This document shows positions 8,327-18,090 of a stretch of DNA of 33,697 bases, in pieces. The position numbers and the translations under genes are program-made. Position 1 is the stretch's first letter, and the number at the start of each line of letters is the position of its first letter. The stretch spans positions 1-33,697 of the forward strand of contig JAHEYR010000014.1 in NCBI GenBank assembly GCA_023251485.1, in the 5' to 3' direction. This DNA is from Bacteroidales bacterium (lineage in GTDB: Bacteria > Bacteroidota > Bacteroidia > Bacteroidales > Cfx3-03). The notes beneath the pieces were generated by a model. It had not been told where the DNA came from. It searched no databases and saw only the letters and a program-made list of their open reading frames with translations.

Positions 8327-10693
8327 CTAATCTATTTTTGTTTTCATTATTCGACAACCAAATATCCTACCGGCAGTCTTCTTATAATTTGCCTCAATTC
8401 TGATTGTCACTTTTGCCTTGTTTTGGGTCATCTCAGATGGGATAGGGTAGGAGAAGTCATAAAATTTGCCAGCTTTACCACCAGCCCATTCAACAGTTGT
8501 AAGCTTAACACCATCGATCATGATATCGAATTTCCGGTCTTTATCATCGCCAATATATGTCAATAACAGGGTGTTATTTTTATCAGGTTGTGTCTTAATT
8601 TCAAAAGAAAAGAAATTACCTGGTCTGGCTTCACGACCGGTTCTACCTAATGCTTCATCAACATAAGATTGCGCACTGGATTGTAGATTATGATCACGTT
8701 CAGGTTGCATCTCACCAATTCTGAAGTTATCAATTGTGTTTTCTTCAATCTCCTTTTGGCGTTTTTTATCAGCTTCATATTCAGCCTGACGAGAAGTCCA
8801 TTCTGCAGAGGTGAAGAAATCGAAATATACACTGTAGTGTTGATCATAAGTGCTATAGAACGGTTTCAACAAAGGATCAAAAGGTCTCCCTACTCCGGTC
8901 ATCTTAAATGTTAATGGCTCATTTTCTACCGGCTTAATCCAATTACTGATATTCCGATCGTCAGTTAGTAAAACAGGAGTTCCTACTAAAGGATCCGGGG
9001 TCTCTTTTCCAAGTTGTCCGGCTAAAACGATAGGACCATACAAGAAGGCGACCCTGTTTACATTGTCTGGAATACTCTCAGTATGAAGTGTCATTGGAAG
9101 TGTGATCTCTACTTTATCATTCGATTTCCATTTACGATTGATCACCAGATATCCATCTTCGTTTAGTGATGGAGATTCTACCTCTCCATTCACTTTAACA
9201 ACTACTCCATTGCTTGCCCATTTAGGATTCCTAAGATAGAGCGCGAACTGCTTTGGTGTTTTTAGAGTGAATGTTAAACTCGATTGATTGTTTTCAGGGA
9301 ACTTGGTTTCCTGTTTGACCGTGATCCCTTTCTCTTTCCAATTTAATATGGACGGAATAAACAGATTTACATATAAGCCACCATCTTTAGCCTGATAATA
9401 AATACTCTCTACATATTTGCTGTGATTCTCCATCCCGGTTCCCACACAGCAGGTGAATGTGTTGAATTGATCACTAAACTGCTTCTCTGTTCCCATGCGG
9501 AGTGGAACAAAATAGCACATCATTCCATCTGTTGGATTCTGAGAGGAAAGGATGTGGTTATAGAGTGCTCTTTCATAATAATCTGCTAAATCCTGACTTG
9601 GTTGCCAGCAAAACAGATGCATGGTGAGCTTCAACATATTATAGGTGTTACAAGTTTCGCAGGTGTTATCGCTCAATCTGTCGTTTAACTTATCTTCTTC
9701 TCCACAATATTCGTAACTACTATTCCCTCCTATGACATAAGAGTGGTGATGAACCATTGTTTTCCAGAAGAATGAGGCAATGGTTTTGTCAGAAGGCGTA
9801 TTGGTTAGTTCATAACTTCTGGCCGAGCCGATAGCTTTGGGCACGTTTGTGTTTGAATGTTTGCCGGGCATTGGATCAATCTCTTTGGCCAATTGTCCCA
9901 TCACAAACTCGTCATTAAATTTACGTGAGAGATCAAGATATTTTTTATTACCGGTGATGGCATAGATATTCACCAGCACATCATTCATGCCTCCATACTC
10001 ACAGTTCAACATTTTAAGACGTTGCTCTTCTGTAAGGTTTTTAACAATGTTATTCGTCCAGTCTGCCATTTTTACGACCACCTGGAGTGCTTTCTGATTA
10101 TCGCAGTACAGGTAGGCATCGACCAACCCAGCCATTACTTTATGAACGGTATACCAGGGTGACCAACCTCCATTTAAATCGAAACCACCTGATCTGATGA
10201 TGCCTCTCGATACGCGGTTAAAGAGTGTGTCTTCATTCGGAATAGCTCCGACATAACCTGTTTTACGCGCATCCTGACATCGTGCAAGTTCATCAACGAT
10301 ATAGTCTGATCGTTTTTTGAATTCAGGATTACCAGATGTTATCGCAAACATTGAAATTGCTGAAAGATAGTGTCCAAGTGTATGTCCAGAGAGTCCATCG
10401 CTTTCCCATCCTCCATAGACATCACCTTTTGTTGGTAGACCGGCATTTTTGTAGAATCGGTGTAATAACCTGTTCGGATCAAGTAACAAAAGATATGCAG
10501 CATCTTTATCCATTGCATTTTTAAAGATACTTCCGTCCAATAATTTTACGTCACGGATGTTGAATGCCGTTGCTTTTAAGTCAATAACCGGAGCAACTTT
10601 GAATTTTGAGTCTTTCTTTTCAGGAGTATAAGATTGTGCCTGAATACATAGTGAAAAGATTGTGAAGGCAGTAAATAATAATATTTTCTTCAT
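8327..10693 (-). CDS. GH127/GH146-type beta-L-arabinofuranosidase (788 aa)
   Basis: A secreted DUF1680-clan glycosidase (signal peptide 1-20, ending QAQ). The (alpha/alpha)6 catalytic domain spans about 40-440, followed by beta domains. The zinc/thiolate site of the clan is present: E346 and C348 in CETCNTYN, and the pair C415-C416 in FTCCVGTG, one of which is the Cys nucleophile in characterised members. The acid/base is probably one of the Glu residues in SYEYCGEED (327-334), an unusual version of that loop. Length near 790 and the YVIGGN and NTYNMLKL segments favour GH146 (BT0349-like) over the shorter GH127 HypBA1. It would release terminal beta-L-Araf from pectic side chains or hydroxyproline-linked arabinosides. 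It lies 78 bp after the metalloprotease gene on the same strand, likely one transcript, and ends at a terminator. Confidence 0.9.
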   Translation of the reverse strand: MKKILLFTAFTIFSLCIQAQSYTPEKKDSKFKVAPVIDLKATAFNIRDVKLLDGSIFKNAMDKDAAYLLLLDPNRLLHRFYKNAGLPTKGDVYGGWESDGLSGHTLGHYLSAISMFAITSGNPEFKKRSDYIVDELARCQDARKTGYVGAIPNEDTLFNRVSRGIIRSGGFDLNGGWSPWYTVHKVMAGLVDAYLYCDNQKALQVVVKMADWTNNIVKNLTEEQRLKMLNCEYGGMNDVLVNIYAITGNKKYLDLSRKFNDEFVMGQLAKEIDPMPGKHSNTNVPKAIGSARSYELTNTPSDKTIASFFWKTMVHHHSYVIGGNSSYEYCGEEDKLNDRLSDNTCETCNTYNMLKLTMHLFCWQPSQDLADYYERALYNHILSSQNPTDGMMCYFVPLRMGTEKQFSDQFNTFTCCVGTGMENHSKYVESIYYQAKDGGLYVNLFIPSILNWKEKGITVKQETKFPENNQSSLTFTLKTPKQFALYLRNPKWASNGVVVKVNGEVESPSLNEDGYLVINRKWKSNDKVEITLPMTLHTESIPDNVNRVAFLYGPIVLAGQLGKETPDPLVGTPVLLTDDRNISNWIKPVENEPLTFKMTGVGRPFDPLLKPFYSTYDQHYSVYFDFFTSAEWTSRQAEYEADKKRQKEIEENTIDNFRIGEMQPERDHNLQSSAQSYVDEALGRTGREARPGNFFSFEIKTQPDKNNTLLLTYIGDDKDRKFDIMIDGVKLTTVEWAGGKAGKFYDFSYPIPSEMTQNKAKVTIRIEANYKKTAGRIFGCRIMKTKID

Positions 10694-10771
10694 TTAAGTA
10701 ATTATTTGTTTTACATCAAAGAGTTTGTCTGAGTTTAATTGTCTACCTGATTCAATAGCATAACAACAATT

Positions 10772-12835
10772 TTATTTGTCAGGTATTTGTCGTGTTTTTG
10801 ATTTTGCTTTTATTTCGAATGAAGATGAAACTGTATTTGAGGGATTACTTTCTGAACTGGCTGTAAGTGTCACTTTTGCAGAGGGGGAACAATTTTCATC
10901 ATTCGATAAATATACTGAGATTTTCTCAGTATCGCCTGACTTTACAGATGCCAGGCCATTCAAAAGTTGAGCTTTCCAACCTTTTCCTTCAACGCTTACT
11001 GACAAACGATAAATATCATTATAAAGAGAAGCTGTTGAGATCTGTTTGTGTGATATCGTGTCAGTCTTTGTGACTAAACCTGTATTGGAAAGTGTAAAAC
11101 TGAAATATTCACCTTGCGAATTCATCTTCTTAGCGGCAGGAGGAATAATAGCTGTTTTTTGTAGTTGCGATCCAATGTTATCAAGAGATCTGATACCTAC
11201 TTTATAAACAAGTATTCCATTTGCATTCTTTTGGACATCAATTACATAAAAGTGTAATCTGTTTGCGGTATCTTCCCATTCAAACTGACTGCCTGAATTA
11301 AGTCCGGCATGGAATAATGCATCGTTCAGTTGACGGTAGTCAGCAATAGTCCTCATTACAACTTTTCCGTCCGGTTTAATATAGTCGACCTTATTAATAT
11401 CTTCGGGATGGGCATCAATAACCCAGTTAAAACAGTTGAATTCATTGGGACCTCCATTGCTACTCTCTTTGTCTTTATTCTTTGCGAGAAGAACTCCATT
11501 ATCGGGACAAAATGAATCATAGCCGATACGCTGAACAACCTCAATTGAGTAAAAATCGAAGTTTGGAATACCTGCCGACAATGGATTAACAGCAGGATCA
11601 TCTACCGGCGTTCTGTCGTGTGGAGCTGCACCATCGAGTCTGATAATAACACCGGCAAATGTACCTTGAAGTGGTTCAATGGCTCTTGCGGTAATTGTTG
11701 CAACTACGGGACCTGATTTTGCCAGTTCCTCACGGCTGAGGGTCAGTACCTGTTTCTCTGGGAGAAATCCATTCAATATTCTATTCCTGAGCATCAAACC
11801 TGCCGGCATACCAGCTCCCATTGTTGCTGGTACCACCCATCTCATGTGGGGACCGCCCGGACCGTTGAAAGAACCTCGATCCATCATATCCCATGGACCA
11901 GAACCAGCTCTTCTATAGGGTTTGATATATGGATTATTATTATTATCGCCAATATCGAATGCAAAATGACCAAGCTCATGGGTTATCGTTCCAGAGTTTT
12001 CCCCCTGTCTGATTGAGGAGATTCCCCACTGCATCTGTCCTGCTTTCCATGAGGTCCAGGGAACATAGCGTGTAGGGCTCCATCTCGGTTTTGAAGGATC
12101 AGGATTTCCCCATTCAGCAGGGATATCATCTTTTGATAGGAATTTCATCTCTCCGAATTCAAGCCATACTCCTGTCTCATCGTAACCTGCATATAAACGC
12201 AGGATCGCATCATATTTTTTGCTAATATCTCCTTCTGCTGCTTTCCAGAGCGCATCAACATCAGGTTCCATGTCGCTGTTTGCCTTTGATCCATCAGGAG
12301 TCGCATTATTCTGTCCCCATTCATTCAGTCCATATTCCCAAAGCTTTTTAGGCATTCGGTAGGGGCCGTATGCATCAAGTTGTGTGATACCGAATTTACC
12401 ACGCGACTGTTCCATCCAATAACCATTAATTGTATGTCCATGGTTGATTGCAGAAGGATGGAGCCAAAAATCTGAATAAAACTTAGGCACATCTTCTCTT
12501 TTAACTGGGCTTATTTGAGGATTTCCAAAAAGATCAGATTTCTTTGGCTGCGTGATTACAAAAGGCTGATCAGAAAAATCAACTGCAACCAAAGCCATTT
12601 TGAATTTACGTTCCGGAATAAGTGATGAGCTGGCCCAATCCCTTCCTGGAATAGGACTGTAATCTTCCCATGTCATGTCGCTTTGGTCATGAACTAATTG
12701 TGGATCAATTGGCTTTGGCGATACGGTCTGTTCTTTTCCTGTTTTTCTATCTGTGAGACCTGATCTTTGGCTTTTCTGTGACCAAGAGTTTATCGTAAAT
12801 GATAGCAGAAGACAAACAGCAAGAAACTTTTTCAT
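10772..12835 (-). CDS. Secreted M6-like zinc metalloprotease (687 aa)
   Basis: A signal peptide (1-20, ending SWSQ) precedes a basic linker and a metalloprotease domain. The zinc motif HELGH is at 286-290 in GTITHELGHFAFDIGDN, and a Met-turn-like WDMMDRGSFNGPGG follows at about 315-328, in the arrangement of M6 (immune inhibitor A-like) peptidases. The N-terminal block KMALVAVDFSDQPF with a later SRGKFGI also fits M6 proteins. The C-terminal 200 residues are beta-rich, perhaps binding or sorting domains. Known relatives degrade extracellular proteins; the substrate here is unknown. It has its own good promoter and begins a probable two-gene unit with the arabinofuranosidase. Pairing a large secreted protease with a SusCD system suggests a proteinaceous target. 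Confidence 0.85.
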   Translation of the reverse strand: MKKFLAVCLLLSFTINSWSQKSQRSGLTDRKTGKEQTVSPKPIDPQLVHDQSDMTWEDYSPIPGRDWASSSLIPERKFKMALVAVDFSDQPFVITQPKKSDLFGNPQISPVKREDVPKFYSDFWLHPSAINHGHTINGYWMEQSRGKFGITQLDAYGPYRMPKKLWEYGLNEWGQNNATPDGSKANSDMEPDVDALWKAAEGDISKKYDAILRLYAGYDETGVWLEFGEMKFLSKDDIPAEWGNPDPSKPRWSPTRYVPWTSWKAGQMQWGISSIRQGENSGTITHELGHFAFDIGDNNNNPYIKPYRRAGSGPWDMMDRGSFNGPGGPHMRWVVPATMGAGMPAGLMLRNRILNGFLPEKQVLTLSREELAKSGPVVATITARAIEPLQGTFAGVIIRLDGAAPHDRTPVDDPAVNPLSAGIPNFDFYSIEVVQRIGYDSFCPDNGVLLAKNKDKESSNGGPNEFNCFNWVIDAHPEDINKVDYIKPDGKVVMRTIADYRQLNDALFHAGLNSGSQFEWEDTANRLHFYVIDVQKNANGILVYKVGIRSLDNIGSQLQKTAIIPPAAKKMNSQGEYFSFTLSNTGLVTKTDTISHKQISTASLYNDIYRLSVSVEGKGWKAQLLNGLASVKSGDTEKISVYLSNDENCSPSAKVTLTASSESNPSNTVSSSFEIKAKSKTRQIPDK

Positions 12836-12869
12836 TGTTAAAGATTTTGAGATAAAGATGTTTTTTTAG

Positions 12870-12899
12870 CAAAGCTAATTAGAAACTGCGTAAACCCAA
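12870..12899 (-). promoter_or_regulatory. Promoter of the metalloprotease-arabinofuranosidase unit
   Basis: On the minus strand TTG (12897-12899), a 19-bp spacer and TAGCTTTG (12870-12877) match the Bacteroidota -33/-7 promoter layout. It lies 34 bp before the ATG. The 18-bp tandem array begins at the base next to the -33 element. Confidence 0.65.
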
Positions 12900-12991
12900 C
12901 CGCGTTATTTCGAACGTAACCGTTATTCCAACCGAAGCCGTCATCCCAACCACAACCGTCATTCCAACCGAAGCAGTTATTCCAGCCGAAG
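12900..12991. repeat. 18-bp tandem repeat array
   Basis: Four 18-bp units start at 12920, 12938, 12956 and 12974 with consensus CCGTCATTCCAACCGAAG (1-4 changes each), preceded by a 20-bp degenerate unit at 12900. The next unit-like sequence at 12992 (CCGTCATTTCGACC) is the start of the inverted-repeat element, so the array and the hairpin share sequence. The minus strand encodes a GW-rich hexapeptide repeat, but no credible gene. Confidence 0.88.
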
Positions 12992-12992
12992 C

Positions 12993-13073
12993 CGTCATTT
13001 CGACCTTTTGGGAGAAATCTACTAATAGATATTCGCAAGAAGAAAAGATTTCTCCCAAGAGGTCAAAATGACG
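12993..13073. repeat. 28-nt inverted-repeat element, copy 1
   Basis: Left arm 12993-13020 and right arm 13046-13073 match at 26 of 28 positions as an inverted repeat around a 25-nt loop. The arm begins CGTCATTTCGACC and ends GGGAGAAATCT. A close copy lies at 23066-23147. REP- or MITE-like, with no coding content. Between SusD and the metalloprotease it could also end the SusCD transcript or protect its 3' end. Confidence 0.9.
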
Positions 13074-13088
13074 AGGTGGGGTTTATGA

Positions 13089-13116
13089 AGATTTCTCTCA
13101 AGTGGTCAAAATGACG
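13089..13116. repeat. Solitary third arm of the inverted-repeat element
   Basis: These 28 nt differ at two positions from the right arm of copy 1 (13046-13073), in direct orientation 43 bp away. Similarity continues into the flank (GGTGG). There is no matching left arm, so it is a partial duplication of the element's right half. Confidence 0.8.
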
Positions 13117-13136
13117 CGGTGGAACTTAATAGTTTC

Positions 13137-14723
13137 TTAGTATCCCGGATTTTGTTTTAAATTCGGGTTCTTATTCAACTCTTCCTGAGGTATTGGGAAA
13201 ATCTTCTTTGTCGCTCCATTTGGCTTATGATTTAGCCATGTTTTTGTTGAGAAGACTCCAAAGCGAATGAGATCCTGACGGCGATGAGCTTCTGCTGCAA
13301 ATTCCCAGCCTAATTCATCTAAGAATCTTCCGTATGTGATATCTGCACCACCTTCTACAGGGGAAATGACTCCATTCAAAGAATAGCCATAAACATAACT
13401 ACTGCCTTTTTGAAGATTTGTGCCAGTTACAGTTGCCTTTGAAGGATTTGTTTTAAAGTCTCTGTTTCTTACTGTCGTTACGATTGCTGCAGCATCATCG
13501 GCATGTCCTGTTCTGAGCAGACATTCAGCTTTCATCATTAATACTTCTGCATATCGGAAGATGGGGAAGTCGTTACTTAAGCTGCCTTTAGCACCTTGTT
13601 TAATTTCATATTTCCCAATACGATAACCATCATAACTATTATTTGGACCATAGATGCTTGCTACATAATTTGGAAAAGATATTACAACCGTTCCGTTATC
13701 CGGATTTAGCTGATCGCCCATTATCCAGGTATCTTTTAATCTACTGTCGTCTGGATCGTAGGTATTGATAAACTGGGGTACTGCACAACTACCTCCCCAA
13801 GGTTGAGCTTCCATCTTAAATACAATTCTCATTTTAGGATCAAGTGTCTTCATGTGGATACCAAATCCCTGGCCTTTTGTTTCATCATAAGGAACCGCAA
13901 AGATGAGTTCTCTTGATGTTTCATTAGCGGTTTTGAACGATTCCTTATAATTGGGTTCCAGAATGTATTTTCCGCTTGCAATAACCTCATCACATAATTT
14001 AGAGCAATCAGTCCACATACCAGTACCTGTATAAGTTATAGCGTTTAGATAGACTCTTGCCAAAAGTGTTTTAGCACCCCATTTGGTAAATCTTCCATAA
14101 GTTACCGTACTCACCTCTTCCGATAATAAAGGAATACTTTCGGTTAACTCTTTTACTACAAAGTTATAGATTTCGAGCTGTGTGCTTTGTTTCGGAACAT
14201 CTTTACTGGTATAATCGGTCACTAATGGCACATTTCCATGGTTGTCACATAAGAGGTAATAGTAGAAGGCTCTGACAGTTCTTAATTCAGCTATGAGTGC
14301 GTCCTTGCCTTTTGTCATAACAATTTGTCCTGACTGAATTTGATACATTACTCTGTTTGCTGTATTAATTCCGGTATAGCAATTGTTCCATAGATTCCAT
14401 GGTTGCCATTCCTGAGTTGTCCATTCATGTTTATGCATACGTTGATACGTGCCACCATCAACCCATCCATTTGGACGAGCTGGCGTTACAATTGCATCAG
14501 CTGCTTCTTCCTGCACATCAAAATAACCTTGCCAATCAGCCATCATGGGGCGCATTACAGAATATACCGGTCCTATTAAAGCAGGAATATCTGCTTCAGT
14601 GGGTACAAAATCTTTTTGTAATACTTCGCTATAGACTTTTTCATCCAGTTTGGTACAACCGTTTAATACTGCAATTGAAAGTGCAAGTAACAGTGTTATA
14701 TATGATTTATATGTTTTTTTCAT
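13137..14723 (-). CDS. SusD/RagB family substrate-binding lipoprotein (528 aa)
   Basis: Lipoprotein signal peptide with lipobox VLNGC (Cys23). The mature protein shows SusD/RagB features: an N-terminal TPR-rich scaffold with AELRTVRAFYYYLLCDNHGNVPLVTD (the conserved RAFYYY block), the FPIFRYAEVLMMKAECLLRTG helix, and the C-terminal HRRQDLIRFGVF followed by FPIPQEELNKNPNLKQNPGY. It sits on the cell surface as the lid of the SusC transporter and binds the oligomer to be imported. The gene begins 11 bp after SusC and is co-transcribed with it. SusD sequence does not reveal the ligand. Family call very firm. Confidence 0.97.
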   Translation of the reverse strand: MKKTYKSYITLLLALSIAVLNGCTKLDEKVYSEVLQKDFVPTEADIPALIGPVYSVMRPMMADWQGYFDVQEEAADAIVTPARPNGWVDGGTYQRMHKHEWTTQEWQPWNLWNNCYTGINTANRVMYQIQSGQIVMTKGKDALIAELRTVRAFYYYLLCDNHGNVPLVTDYTSKDVPKQSTQLEIYNFVVKELTESIPLLSEEVSTVTYGRFTKWGAKTLLARVYLNAITYTGTGMWTDCSKLCDEVIASGKYILEPNYKESFKTANETSRELIFAVPYDETKGQGFGIHMKTLDPKMRIVFKMEAQPWGGSCAVPQFINTYDPDDSRLKDTWIMGDQLNPDNGTVVISFPNYVASIYGPNNSYDGYRIGKYEIKQGAKGSLSNDFPIFRYAEVLMMKAECLLRTGHADDAAAIVTTVRNRDFKTNPSKATVTGTNLQKGSSYVYGYSLNGVISPVEGGADITYGRFLDELGWEFAAEAHRRQDLIRFGVFSTKTWLNHKPNGATKKIFPIPQEELNKNPNLKQNPGY

Positions 14724-14734
14724 GACTCTGTAAT

Positions 14735-17700
14735 TTAAAATGTAATATTTATACCTAGCGTGAACGTTCTGGTAGTTGGATATTTATCGCGCTCGTCATC
14801 TCCTGGATTTAATCCGGATCTGTTAACTTCAGGATCGATTCCTTTGTATCCGGTGATGGTTAAAAGGTTAAGAGCAGATGCATACACTTTGGCATTTTTA
14901 ATAAACTTTACATTTTTCAAATTAAAGGTATAACCCAAAGTTACATTGTCGATTTTTAAATAATCTCCATTTTCAATATAATAACTCACCAATGCAAGAT
15001 CGCTATTCAAAACGGCTTTTCCGTAAACCTTGTCGAAAGCAGTTTTCAGCATATTGTATTGTGTGACCTTTGGATTATCGTAATACATACGTTGAAAGTT
15101 TAAAATCTGGAATCCAAAAGCACCACGTAGATTGACGGTAAGGTCGAAGTTCTTATATTGGAAAGCGTTATTGAATCCAAGATAGTATTTGGGAAGTCCG
15201 TTTCCTAAGACCTGTTTATCATCGTCTGAGGCATCAACAATACTTTTAGGTTTTCCATCTTTTCCTTGAATGATCCAAATGCCATCAGCTGAAATATCAA
15301 TTGATTTGAAACCCCAGAAGTTGCCAATAGGACCACCAACTTTAACCCGATGGGTTGTTGTCTGAATGGGTTCGCCGGTATATCCTGTATCAAAAAAGTC
15401 GTTAGTCATTTTGAATTGATCGTTTGACAGAGATACCAGTTTATTTTTATTGGTTGAATAAGTAAAACTGGATGTCCAATTAAAGTCTTTTGATTTTAAT
15501 GGAATAAACTGAATATATGCTTCAATACCTTTGTTTTCCATAACCCCAACATTAGCTGTAGTAGTACTATAGAGATTTGGAGGTACCGGTACCGAGTAAT
15601 CATAAAGCATATCTACGGTCTTTCTTTGATAGACATCCATGTTCCCAGAAATACGCCCTTTCAAAAATGAGAAGTCAAGTCCTAAATTGAGCTCTTTCTT
15701 CTTTTCCCAACGTAAATCAGGATTTGCATTTCTTACAGGTGTTATACCCTGAATCCATTTTCCATTATTTAGGAACCGATCACCATAGTTTAAACTGATT
15801 TGCGACATATATGGGCTACTGGGTTCAGTTCCTGTAATACCGTAACCGGCTCTGATTTTTAAGTTCTCTACAAAATCGAGTGATTGCATAAATGGCTCTT
15901 TAGAAATTCTCCAACCTACAGATACGGCAGGAAAATTACCCCACTGGTAATTGGCGCCAAATTTTGTTGACCCTTCTCTTCTGATACTTGCCATTAACAG
16001 GTATTTATCGTCGAAGTTATAATTGAGACGCCCAAAGAATCCAATTAATTTGGATGAACTTTTGCTACTAGCCATTACAGCTTCGCCTCTGGACAACGCA
16101 TCACCGGTTGCCATGTTATTATAAGAGTAGAGATCCGTTGGGAAATCCCAGTTTTGCATCCAGAAACCTTCATTCGTTTGATCTTGATAACTGTACCCGC
16201 CTAATATAGATGCTCTATGTTTTCCAAAGCTTTTTGAATAATCAGTAGTGAATTCTAAAAGATTGTCTTTAGACGCGGCAGTGCCTCTTGAAGCATATCC
16301 ATTTTTGCCATATTTTGTATTGGAGACATTTTGTTTTGTCTGGTAATATCCACGTAAGATATCATCACTATTTTGTGATACCAATAACTTAATATTTAAT
16401 TCTTTGATTGGCGAAAAGATTGCACTTCCTGCAACACGCATCTCTTTTTCTTCATACAGACCATCTGTCTCCATTAATAATCCTACAGGATTATCGTACA
16501 TGTAGGTATCAGTTTCTTTCCATGTTCCGTCAGCGTTTTTTACAACATCTGTTGGGTTACGGATGATCGCTTGTCTGTATACACCTGTGTTAAAGCTATA
16601 GCCATCACCACCTGTCCAATATTTATCATCTCTAAATGATGAACTCAGGTTTAATTTCAGTTTGTTATCAAACATTGCATGATTTAGGTCTAACCTGCCA
16701 ATTAGTTGCTTATCGTCAGAACGTTTGAAAATGCCCTCCGAGCCTTTAAAGTTTATAGAAGCTGTATAGTTGGAAGTTGTATTTCCACCTTGTAAGGTTA
16801 GATTATGGTTTTGGCTGATGGGTGTACGTGTAATTTCTTTAAGCCAATCCGTTGAGCCCCCAAGATCTTCAAAACCTACTCCTTGTTTGATTAATCTTCT
16901 GTAATCAGCAGCATCAAGGAAGTTCATCTTTCTGGCAATCATTTGTGTACTTACATAACTGGAATATTCCATTGTAGGCTTCATTTCATTCGTAGCTTTC
17001 TTTGTCGTAATGAGGATTACGCCATTTGTTCCTCTTGTTCCATAGATTGCTGCTGCCGAACCATCTTTTAATACGTCTATTGATTCTATATCTTCCGGAG
17101 CTACAGTAGATAAACTTCCAGGTATACCATCAACTAAAATGAGAGGGGAGGAGGATGCCAGCAAAGTGCTGATACCACGCAACATGATCTGAGTCCCTTG
17201 TGTTGGGTCGCCAGATGAAGTAGAAACGGTTAATCCGGATACTTTCCCCTGAATTAATTGAGCAGCATCTTTAGCCGATCCTTTTAAAAATTTATCCGAC
17301 TTCACACTCGAGACAGAACTTGTTACATCTGATTTCCGTTGTGTTCCATAACCTACAACCACTACTTCATCAAGATTTCGTACATCCTCTTGCAGTGTGA
17401 TTTTGATAGTCTTCTGATTCCCAACGTAGATTTCCTGTGATGTATAGCCCATACATGAAACTTGAAGTACGGTTTGCGGGCTGGGGATATTTAGCGTGAA
17501 CTTGCCAGTGATGTCTGTGACTGCACCTTGTTTCGTTCCTTTGATTCTAACATATACCCCTGGAAGTGAATTACCTTTTGAATCATTAACAATACCCGAA
17601 ACACTAAGTACCTGTTGAAATTCAGCGAGTACTGTATTTTCATAATTGTCCATGCCCGGTACTGTAATCAAAACAATATGTTTATCGATTACTTTATAAG

Positions 17701-18025
17701 CTATATTGGTATTTTTAAAGACGTTTTCTAAGACATCCGATATTTTCATATTGGTTGCATCAACGTCGATCTTATTAAGAACATCTATTTGCTGGTTGTG
17801 ATAAAAGAAGCGATATTCTGATTGTTTTTCTATTTCTCTGAAAACATCTAAAAGAGTTGAACCCTTCAAATTAATATTCACTTTCGTACTTTGTGAATAG
17901 GTGCTTTTTGCTATTACCGATAGGCTACAGCATAACATCAAAATTGTAAATATTTTCATTATTCGAAGTGTTTGCGTAAGACATTTTATTTTATGGGTAT
18001 GTCTTAGAATTGTAGATAAATTCAT
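14735..18025 (-). CDS. SusC-type TonB-linked transporter with STN domain (1096 aa)
   Basis: Outer-membrane TonB-dependent importer. A long N-terminus (cleavage near residue 45) leads to an STN/secretin-like signalling domain (about 52-119), a carboxypeptidase-regulatory-like beta domain (about 142-213) with the SusC hallmark SLPGVYVRIKGT, the LDEVVVVGYGTQRK box, a plug (about 230-345) and a 22-strand barrel ending in TLGINITF. The STN domain is what contacts FecR anti-sigma factors, and a FecR/FecI pair lies just upstream, so the transporter is probably also the sensor of substrate. Paired with SusD. Substrate unknown, but the linked enzymes suggest an arabinosylated glycan or glycoprotein. 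Confidence 0.97.
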   Translation of the reverse strand: MNLSTILRHTHKIKCLTQTLRIMKIFTILMLCCSLSVIAKSTYSQSTKVNINLKGSTLLDVFREIEKQSEYRFFYHNQQIDVLNKIDVDATNMKISDVLENVFKNTNIAYKVIDKHIVLITVPGMDNYENTVLAEFQQVLSVSGIVNDSKGNSLPGVYVRIKGTKQGAVTDITGKFTLNIPSPQTVLQVSCMGYTSQEIYVGNQKTIKITLQEDVRNLDEVVVVGYGTQRKSDVTSSVSSVKSDKFLKGSAKDAAQLIQGKVSGLTVSTSSGDPTQGTQIMLRGISTLLASSSPLILVDGIPGSLSTVAPEDIESIDVLKDGSAAAIYGTRGTNGVILITTKKATNEMKPTMEYSSYVSTQMIARKMNFLDAADYRRLIKQGVGFEDLGGSTDWLKEITRTPISQNHNLTLQGGNTTSNYTASINFKGSEGIFKRSDDKQLIGRLDLNHAMFDNKLKLNLSSSFRDDKYWTGGDGYSFNTGVYRQAIIRNPTDVVKNADGTWKETDTYMYDNPVGLLMETDGLYEEKEMRVAGSAIFSPIKELNIKLLVSQNSDDILRGYYQTKQNVSNTKYGKNGYASRGTAASKDNLLEFTTDYSKSFGKHRASILGGYSYQDQTNEGFWMQNWDFPTDLYSYNNMATGDALSRGEAVMASSKSSSKLIGFFGRLNYNFDDKYLLMASIRREGSTKFGANYQWGNFPAVSVGWRISKEPFMQSLDFVENLKIRAGYGITGTEPSSPYMSQISLNYGDRFLNNGKWIQGITPVRNANPDLRWEKKKELNLGLDFSFLKGRISGNMDVYQRKTVDMLYDYSVPVPPNLYSTTTANVGVMENKGIEAYIQFIPLKSKDFNWTSSFTYSTNKNKLVSLSNDQFKMTNDFFDTGYTGEPIQTTTHRVKVGGPIGNFWGFKSIDISADGIWIIQGKDGKPKSIVDASDDDKQVLGNGLPKYYLGFNNAFQYKNFDLTVNLRGAFGFQILNFQRMYYDNPKVTQYNMLKTAFDKVYGKAVLNSDLALVSYYIENGDYLKIDNVTLGYTFNLKNVKFIKNAKVYASALNLLTITGYKGIDPEVNRSGLNPGDDERDKYPTTRTFTLGINITF

Positions 18026-18090
18026 AATTTTATCAATGTTTAGTTGAACAATAAAAGCGTTAATTTTTCAGATGCGTTTTGCTGAACATT

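Noticed and set aside
12838-13038. 66-aa minus-strand frame with repeated FGWN(D/N)G hexapeptides
   Set aside because: It starts with TTG inside the loop of the inverted-repeat element, and its repeats are just the translated 18-bp array. It also contains the metalloprotease promoter.
14399-14725. 108-aa plus-strand frame inside the SusD gene
   Set aside because: Shadow of a strongly supported minus-strand gene; no initiation signal or domain.
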